From Prevotella sp. (GTDB lineage Bacteria; Bacteroidota; Bacteroidia; Bacteroidales; Bacteroidaceae), in the NCBI GenBank assembly GCA_017417465.1, contig JAFPZD010000083.1, positions 18,486-82,485 of the forward strand: a stretch of DNA of 64,000 nucleotides, in the 5' to 3' direction. This document shows, piece by piece, positions 58,741 to 64,000 of the stretch (its first letter is position 1; each line of letters opens with the position of its first letter). Below the pieces are notes generated by a model. It did no database searches. It was not told the DNA's origin and saw only the letters and a list, made by a program, of their open reading frames with translations. The position numbers were made by a program, and so were the translations under genes.

Positions 58741-60276
58741 ATGGAACAACAATTCGAACTTATCGCCAAGACATTTATGGGGCTTGAACCCGTCTTGGCG
58801 AAAGAGCTGACCCAACTTGGGGCCAACAACATCCAGATAGGACGACGCATGGTGTCGTTCACTGGCGACAAAGAACTGATGTACCGTGCAAACTTTGCAC
58901 TACACACAGCCATTAAAATCCTCAAACCCATTCACCGCTTCAAGGCCAGCAGCGCCGACGACGTCTACGAGGCCATCCGACAGATTGACTGGCGCACGTA
59001 CCTCGACAACGACAAGACGTTCGCCGTCGACGCCGTGGTGTTCTCAGAAGAGTTCCGCCACTCCAAGTTTGTCAGCTACAAAGTGAAGGACGCCATCGTC
59101 GACCAGTTCAAGGAGACAACGGGACAACGGCCCAACATCTCCGTGGCAAACCCCGACCTGCGCCTCCATATCCATATCGCTGAGACCGACGCCACGCTCT
59201 GCTTAGACAGCAGCGGCGAGTCGCTACACCGCAGGGGCTACCGTCAGGAGTCGGTCGAAGCGCCCCTGAACGAGGTCCTTGCCGCCGGTATGATCATGCA
59301 GACAGGATGGCAGGGCGACACCGACTTCATCGACCCCATGTGCGGCAGCGGCACGCTGCTCATCGAGGCGGCACTCATCGCCTGCAACATGGCACCAGGC
59401 GTCTTCCGTAAGGCCTACGCCTTCGAGAAGTGGGCCGACTTCGATGCCGACCTCTTCGACCGCATCTATAATGACGACTCACAGGAGCGTCCCTTCCATC
59501 ACCACATCTACGGCTACGACATCGACCCAAAAGCCGTCAACACGGCCCGCATGAACGTGCGTGCTGCCGGCCTTTCTCACATCATCACCATTGAGCAGCA
59601 AGACTTCAAGGACTTCACCCAACCAAAGGAGAAAGCCCTGCTGATGACCAACCCACCGTATGGCGAGCGCATCTCTACGCCCGACCTTCTGGGCACTTAC
59701 CGCATGATTGGCGAGCGACTGAAGCACCAGTTTGTCGGTGGCGAAGCCTGGATACTGAGCTACCGTGAGGAGTGCTTTGAGCAGATTGGCCTGAAACCGA
59801 GTCTGAAGATTCCTCTCTACAACGGTTCCCTGGAGTGCGAGCTGCGCAAATATCAGCTGTTCGACGGCAAGATGCGCAACTTCCGCAGCGAGGGCGGCAC
59901 GGTGAAGACGGAGGAAGAGAAGCGCCTGATGGCCGAGAAGCACCGTTTCAAGAAGATGCGCGAGTTCAAAGAGCGCATCGAGCAGCGCGAGGACAACGAG
60001 GAGGGCGACATTCGCTCGTTCACTTTCCACCACCATGACCTGAAGAGGAGGGACGATGGAGATGAGCGGAGAGAGGGACGCTTCGCCAAGCGGGAGCGCG
60101 GCGCCGACTTCCCAAAGAAAGGTGGCTGGCGCGGTGGCGACAAGGACGACCGCCACTTTGACAAAGGGCGTGGCAAGGGCAACTACTTTAGCAGCGACAA
60201 CCGCGGAGGCCATGAGCGTTTCGACCGTAGCGGCGGCAAAAAGAACTTTAATCCCCGTAGAAGCCATGACAAATAG
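58741..60276 (+). CDS. THUMP-domain 23S rRNA (RlmL-like) methyltransferase
   Basis: 511 residues. The N-terminal THUMP domain (about 50-160) is followed by a Rossmann SAM methyltransferase with FIDPMCGSGTLLIEAALIA (SAM motif), IYGYDIDPKAVNTARMN and the catalytic LLMTNPPYGERI, matching RlmL/RlmK-type m2G methylation. Residues about 430-511 are a disordered Arg/Gly/Asp/Lys tail (KKGGWRGGDKDDRHFDKGRG) like RGG RNA-binding tails. It overlaps the downstream peptidase start by 11 bp. Confidence 0.88.
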   Translation: MEQQFELIAKTFMGLEPVLAKELTQLGANNIQIGRRMVSFTGDKELMYRANFALHTAIKILKPIHRFKASSADDVYEAIRQIDWRTYLDNDKTFAVDAVVFSEEFRHSKFVSYKVKDAIVDQFKETTGQRPNISVANPDLRLHIHIAETDATLCLDSSGESLHRRGYRQESVEAPLNEVLAAGMIMQTGWQGDTDFIDPMCGSGTLLIEAALIACNMAPGVFRKAYAFEKWADFDADLFDRIYNDDSQERPFHHHIYGYDIDPKAVNTARMNVRAAGLSHIITIEQQDFKDFTQPKEKALLMTNPPYGERISTPDLLGTYRMIGERLKHQFVGGEAWILSYREECFEQIGLKPSLKIPLYNGSLECELRKYQLFDGKMRNFRSEGGTVKTEEEKRLMAEKHRFKKMREFKERIEQREDNEEGDIRSFTFHHHDLKRRDDGDERREGRFAKRERGADFPKKGGWRGGDKDDRHFDKGRGKGNYFSSDNRGGHERFDRSGGKKNFNPRRSHDK

Positions 60277-62464
60277 ACTGTTCTCCATCGTTTTCGCCCT
60301 GACAATAATGCTACCCATGAGCGGCCAGAACAAGCTTTTCACCCTCGAAGAACTGAACTTCGGCGGTGTGAACTACCACAGCCTCCGCCCACAGAACATG
60401 TTCTTGACATGGTGGGGCGACCAACTGATACACACCGACGTGGAGCAGTGCTCGACGGTGAACCCAAAGACGGGCCGCGAGACTGTGCTCTTCACTCTTG
60501 ACGACATCAATCGCTGGGCAGAGAGCGACGACATCCACTACGTGCGCCACCTGCAGTCGGCACAGTTCCCCTACCCTGACCAGCCCATCGTCGCCGTGGG
60601 CAACAAGCGGGCGTTCATGCTCGTCGACTTCAAGGCCCACAAAGTGGTGTGGCAAGACAGTCTCTCAGGGCAGCAGGCTAACGACTGGTCATCTGCCTCG
60701 CGAGCCACAGCATACGTGGACAACGACCAGCTATTTGTCATCGACGCAGAGGGTAACAAAAAGCAACTCACTAACGACGGCTCACGCGACATCGTCTACG
60801 GACAATCGGTCCACCGCGATGAGTTCGGCATTACGAAAGGCACCTTCTGGAGCCCCGACGGCCAGCGTCTGGCCTTCTACCGCATGGACCAGTCGATGGT
60901 GACTGACTACCCGCAGGTGGACATCGACCCACGCACCGCCGAGCTAAGACCCGACAAGTACCCCATGGCAGGCATGACCTCCCATCAGGTTACCGTCGGC
61001 ATCTATGACCTGAAGACACAGCAGACGGTCTACCTGAAGACGCCCCAAGCCCCCCTTTCGTCCCCCGAGGGGGACACGACAGCCCTCACTCAGGACACCC
61101 CCGTCTACTTCACTAACATTGCGTGGAGTCCCGACTCGAAATACGTCTTCATGCAGGAGCTGAACCGCGACCAGAACGACTGTCGGCTGGTGTGCTACGA
61201 GGCAGCCACGGGGCGCTTCTGCTACCAGCTATGCCGTGAGCGCAGTGATAAGTATGTTGAGCCACTCCACCCCATCCAGTTCCTCCCCTGGAACGACAAC
61301 CAGTTTATCCTTCAAAGCCAGAAGGATGGCTACAACCACCTTTACCTCTACAGCATCAAGGGCGAGTGCATCAGGCAGATCACCAGCGGCCCGTGGGTGG
61401 TGCTCGACGTGCTGGGCTTCAATGCCAAGGACCACAGCGTCATCATCGCCTCGAACGAGCGTCATCCACTGCAGCGTAACATCTATGCCGTCAACGTGGA
61501 CAACGATCAGCGCACGCTCCTTGACAACGGGAAAGGCATCCACCGTGCTAAGCTGTCAGCATCCGGACAGCTATTCTACGACAAGTGGAACGACCCCACG
61601 ACACCTAACGTCGTCGACGTGACGCGTATCCAGAAGTCCAAAACCTCAACGTGCAACTTACTGACGGCTCCCGATCCATGGGCCGAGTTCGTACAGCCCA
61701 TCTTTGAGAGCGGAACGCTCAAAGCCGCCGACGGCTCCACCGACCTCTACTGGCGAATGGTTAAGCCCGCCGACTTCAACCCTGCCAAGCGCTACCCCAC
61801 CGTCGTCTATGTCTACGGCGGGCCTCATGCTCACAATGTTGACGCCTCTTGGCACTGGGCTTCGCGCTCATGGGAGACCTACATGGCACAGAAAGGCTAC
61901 ATTGTATTCATTCTCGACAACCGAGGCTCGGAAAACCGCGGACGCGACTTCGAGCAGGCCACTTTCCGCCAGCTCGGACAGGTGGAGATGCAAGACCAGA
62001 TGTGTGGTGTGGAATTTCTGCGTTCCCTGCCTTTCGTCGACATGGACCGCCTCGGCGTCCACGGGTGGAGCTACGGTGGTTTCATGACCATCTCGCTGAT
62101 GACCAACTACCCCGACGTCTTTAAGGTGGGCGTAGCCGGTGGACCCGTCATCGACTGGCAGTGGTACGAGGTGATGTACGGCGAGCGCTATATGGACACG
62201 CCACAGCAGAACCCCGAGGGCTACGCCAAGTGTAGCCTCATCCCGCAGGCTAAGAACCTGAAGGGCAAGCTGCAGATCATCATCGGCTACAACGACCCGA
62301 CGGTGGTGCCACAGCACGCCCTGTCGTTCATCAAAGCGTGTGTCGAGGCCGGCACACAGCCCGACTTCTTCGTCTATCCCGGCGAAGGGCACAACATGAT
62401 GGGCCACGCCAGCGTGCACCTGCACGAGCGCATCACACAATACTTCGAGGATTACCTGAAGTAA
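60266..62464 (+). CDS. Dipeptidyl peptidase IV-type (S9) exported protease
   Basis: 732 residues from ATG 60266. Signal peptide (TNRLFSIVFALTIMLPMSGQ), then a beta-propeller (about 30-480, YFTNIAWSPDSKYVFMQEL) and an alpha/beta hydrolase (about 490-732) with nucleophile GWSYGGFMT, Asp in IIGYNDPTVV and His in GEGHNMMG. Predicted to trim Xaa-Pro dipeptides from peptides. Residues about 257-277 (TPQAPLSSPEGDTTALTQDT) are an in-frame palindromic insertion in the propeller. Longer upstream in-frame starts run through the previous gene and are rejected. Confidence 0.9.
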   Translation: MTNRLFSIVFALTIMLPMSGQNKLFTLEELNFGGVNYHSLRPQNMFLTWWGDQLIHTDVEQCSTVNPKTGRETVLFTLDDINRWAESDDIHYVRHLQSAQFPYPDQPIVAVGNKRAFMLVDFKAHKVVWQDSLSGQQANDWSSASRATAYVDNDQLFVIDAEGNKKQLTNDGSRDIVYGQSVHRDEFGITKGTFWSPDGQRLAFYRMDQSMVTDYPQVDIDPRTAELRPDKYPMAGMTSHQVTVGIYDLKTQQTVYLKTPQAPLSSPEGDTTALTQDTPVYFTNIAWSPDSKYVFMQELNRDQNDCRLVCYEAATGRFCYQLCRERSDKYVEPLHPIQFLPWNDNQFILQSQKDGYNHLYLYSIKGECIRQITSGPWVVLDVLGFNAKDHSVIIASNERHPLQRNIYAVNVDNDQRTLLDNGKGIHRAKLSASGQLFYDKWNDPTTPNVVDVTRIQKSKTSTCNLLTAPDPWAEFVQPIFESGTLKAADGSTDLYWRMVKPADFNPAKRYPTVVYVYGGPHAHNVDASWHWASRSWETYMAQKGYIVFILDNRGSENRGRDFEQATFRQLGQVEMQDQMCGVEFLRSLPFVDMDRLGVHGWSYGGFMTISLMTNYPDVFKVGVAGGPVIDWQWYEVMYGERYMDTPQQNPEGYAKCSLIPQAKNLKGKLQIIIGYNDPTVVPQHALSFIKACVEAGTQPDFFVYPGEGHNMMGHASVHLHERITQYFEDYLK

Positions 62465-62498
62465 GAGGAATAGTTATTCTGCCAAAATTATCGTGCAT

Positions 62499-62540
62499 AT
62501 CCTGCATACCCTGTACGTGCAGGGTATGCAGGATGTTTTT
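62499..62540 (+). terminator. 15-bp stem terminator after the peptidase gene
   Basis: ATCCTGCATACCCTG, TACGTG loop, exact complement, then G and five T. Confidence 0.9.
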
Positions 62541-62586
62541 CTGCTGATTCCAATACTTTTGCCTTTTCAATAACCACCCTTTTTCA

Positions 62587-62730
62587 TTCACAACTCTCGA
62601 GAATCAGTTCCCAACTCTCGAGAATTAGCTCGCAAAACCCGAGAATAAACTCACAAAACCCGAGAATAAACTCGTAATTCCCGAGAATTAGCTCGCAACT
62701 CCCGAGAATTAGCTCGCAACTCCCGAGTTT
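62587..62730. repeat. 21-bp tandem repeat, about 6.6 copies
   Basis: Units AACTCCCGAGAATTAGCTCGC and relatives (CTCGAGAATCAGTT, CCCGAGAATAAACTC). The unit CTCGAG core is partly palindromic. No gene is supported in this stretch. Confidence 0.9.
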
Positions 62731-62763
62731 AAGGATTCATTCCGCGAACACAGAGATTAACAG

Positions 62764-62840
62764 AAAAACATCCTGCGCATCCTGCGCATCCGACGCCTAA
62801 ATTTAGGCGCAGGATGCGCAGGATGCGCAGGATGTTTTTT
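62764..62840. repeat. Long inverted repeat with 9-bp internal units
   Basis: AAACATCCTGCGCATCCTGCGCATC and its complement flank GCCTAAATTTAGGC, with T runs on both outer ends. It probably acts as a terminator in both directions. GCATCCTG units also occur in the preceding terminator. Confidence 0.8.
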
Positions 62841-62989
62841 CGGACAGCCAGTGTATGGTCAGCTGATAAAATCGCTTGACCGTGATAATCAACCTTTCTG
62901 CAGCTCAGTGCTGTAATCGCCATGTCGTAAGTATAGCATTTTTCATGACGTAAGTATGCCATTCTTGGTATAATAGATGTATATCAGCA

Positions 62990-63110
62990 GTTCCCAGCAC
63001 AGTGACAGTCTGCTCAAAACTCATCGACAGTCCGCTCATAGCAAATCAAGAGACCACTCCGATTACCCAAAGAGTCTGCTCCGAGCATACCCATCGCCAC
63101 TCAACTCCTT
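62990..63110. repeat. Degenerate AGTCTGCTC repeats
   Basis: Copies such as GACAGTCTGCTC, GACAGTCCGCTC and AGTCTGCTCCGAGCA recur with irregular spacing and resemble the palindromes at 9194-9288. The region 62841-62990 holds CATGACGTAAGTATGCCAT-type pairs and nothing else recognisable. Confidence 0.45.
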
Positions 63111-63191
63111 CTAGCCACGGTGCAGCACATACTTGAATGCACCCTACGATCAACAATAAAGCGTGACTGCCACATTTTTCCCCTGAATTAT

Positions 63192-63222
63192 TTGCGTATT
63201 TCAACTTTTTTGCGTAATTTTG
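63192..63222 (+). promoter_or_regulatory. Promoter of structured RNA copy 2
   Basis: TTG 63192-63194, 20-bp spacer, TAATTTTG 63215-63222. Confidence 0.7.
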
Positions 63223-63228
63223 CAACCG

Positions 63229-63540
63229 ACTCGGATAGTCCGTAAGGGCGTGCGGGTCGAATCTTAGTGGTAAAAGGACGTTTACGAACGTTATCTTCGA
63301 CGTACAGATCTCGCAAATCAAAGCATCAGAAGATATCGCAACTGAAACGTCCACTTTGAGTGTATTGTACCCTGTCCATACTCATATGGATACTGCAATA
63401 TTTCTCGGCGTGGGCTATCTCGAGTTGCTTATCCTGATGCAAGGCAATGCGAGAGCCCGTACGTGGGATAAGCGAGAAGTAGAGCACCCACGTCTTTCCG
63501 TTTAACATGTTAACCGCTGAATCTGGGTGGCTATAGGCAA
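63229..63540 (+). ncRNA. Structured RNA or leader, copy 2 (family not identified)
   Basis: About 310 nt, ending 14 nt before the next ATG. It shares blocks with copy 1: GGCGTGGGCTATC (63407), GGCAATGCGAGAGCC (63443) and GGGTGGCTATAGGC (63525). Helices supported by compensatory changes against copy 1: GGCGTGGG/CCCACGTC (63487-63494) and GCTTATCC (63427-63434)/GGGATAAGC (63465-63473). A 5' GGATAGTCC can pair with GGGCTATC, as in copy 1. Also GACGTTTACGAACGTT hairpin and a GTTTAACATGTTAAC palindrome (63499-63514). The downstream gene is unrelated to the one after copy 1. Confidence 0.7.
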
Positions 63541-63552
63541 GAAATATAAATA

Positions 63553-63876
63553 ATGCGTATGGTTAAACAAAAGTACGAATTGTCATTAAATGGCATAAAT
63601 AAGGCTATTGGTGACTTTGTTAAATCAAACTGGAAAGATTTCTGTTTTAATGGAATTGACAAGGAAAGAATCTTAGGCTTAGAAAATGTTCAAATTTTTA
63701 CTCAAATAGATTTCATGGGTGGAGGAGATTATCGTTTCCAAGGAGATATAAGGCCTATGATTAATGATAACAATGGCGGATATACTATTACTAACATGAG
63801 AATTGAAGGGATTGCTACAATTAGTATTGAATCAAATGAACTTGTAGTCAAATCAATTAATAATCATGAGCGGTAG
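63553..63876 (+). CDS. Small hypothetical protein, AT-rich
   Basis: 107 residues (start ATG 63553 or 63559), notably AT-rich compared with the rest of the window. No signal peptide or known motif: SLNGINKAIGDFVKSNWKDF then DIRPMINDNNGGYTITNMRI. Possibly recently acquired cargo behind the RNA. No function proposed. Confidence 0.55.
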   Translation: MRMVKQKYELSLNGINKAIGDFVKSNWKDFCFNGIDKERILGLENVQIFTQIDFMGGGDYRFQGDIRPMINDNNGGYTITNMRIEGIATISIESNELVVKSINNHER

Positions 63877-63922
63877 AAAGATGTCTTAGGCATCGTTTGT
63901 GCTTATCCGCTATTCCGCGTTT

Positions 63923-64000
63923 TTATGGGATTCTGTTTCTCACCGCCTGCATAGCCTTCTTGTATTCCGGCCCGGAGGTCTTTATTGCCACGTTAAGGTC
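63923..64000 (-). CDS. C-terminal end of an unidentified gene (partial)
   Basis: The minus strand reads KTSGPEYKKAMQAVRNRIP and a TAA with good coding composition; the gene continues beyond the right edge. Too short to name. Confidence 0.4.
   Translation of the reverse strand, partial: DLNVAIKTSGPEYKKAMQAVRNRIP

Noticed and set aside
60056-60265. Long in-frame extension of the S9 peptidase
   Set aside because: It runs through the methyltransferase gene in another frame; a signal peptide starts at ATG 60266.
62587-62730. CRISPR array candidate (regular 21-bp repeats)
   Set aside because: The units are contiguous with no unique spacers, and no cas gene is present.
62729-62962. Minus-strand ORF with ILRILRILRLN
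   Set aside because: The Leu/Arg repeats come from the GCATCCTG-type hairpin repeat; no promoter or family support, so treated as non-coding.
63229-63300. Possible tRNA because of GGTCGAATC
   Set aside because: No acceptor stem, anticodon arm or CCA end could be folded; better explained by the structured RNA.

Overview
The window looks like chromosomal DNA of a GC-rich, Prevotella-like member of the Bacteroidales. The evidence is the promoter form seen throughout (TTG, about 19-20 bp, then TAnnTTTG), the absence of Shine-Dalgarno sequences, and many Bacteroidota-restricted families (DUF2851, DUF3108, DUF4738, DUF4890, DUF5686, Omp28-like, VapE/HU pair). Species is inference; no rRNA or tRNA gene was recognised.

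Layout. 1-5203 (minus): histidine operon hisB-hisG-hisD-hisC-hisH-hisA, running off the left edge. 5753-9188 (plus): a two-gene operon with a GH89 alpha-N-acetylglucosaminidase and an HGSNAT-like membrane acetyltransferase, homologous to two consecutive human heparan sulfate degradation enzymes. 9290-15755 (minus): GH3-like protein, Ig-like lipoprotein, DUF3108 protein and SF1 helicase. 16066-19638 (minus): dapB, signal peptidase I, a signal-peptidase-like protein lacking recognisable catalytic residues, and wbqC. 19812-22967 (plus): DUF2851, thioesterase, dprA.

23.0-39 kb is an accessory region. It holds a structured RNA just before two secreted-protein genes (one with 195-bp internal repeats and a dockerin-like end), a VapE/HU divergent pair, a degraded DUF1016 fragment, higBA, a dockerin/InlB mosaic protein, an intact DUF1016 (YhcG-type) nuclease gene carrying several palindromes, and a 1,690-residue RHS protein. 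39.2-62.5 kb is mostly housekeeping or carbohydrate genes: dusB, GH127 with dockerin, pgi, a HAD phosphatase, trmO, a LacI regulator, DUF5686, a CDP-alcohol phosphatidyltransferase, an Omp28-like protein, a TPR/AraC regulator, an IspD-like enzyme, a THUMP RNA methyltransferase and a dipeptidyl peptidase. 62.5-63.5 kb is a repeat-rich gap ending in a second copy of the structured RNA.

Three themes stand out. (1) Two diverged copies (about 23258-23620 and 63229-63540) of a roughly 310-360 nt RNA share conserved blocks and compensatory helices, each has its own promoter, and each ends 14-21 nt before an unrelated start codon. (2) DUF1016 genes carry 27-nt palindromes whose arms change in a compensated way between the intact gene and the relic. 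(3) Short 7-10 nt repeats fill many gaps between genes and, with longer palindromic elements, are also found in frame inside essential-looking genes and signal peptides. Coordinates of short sites were read by eye and may be off by a base.
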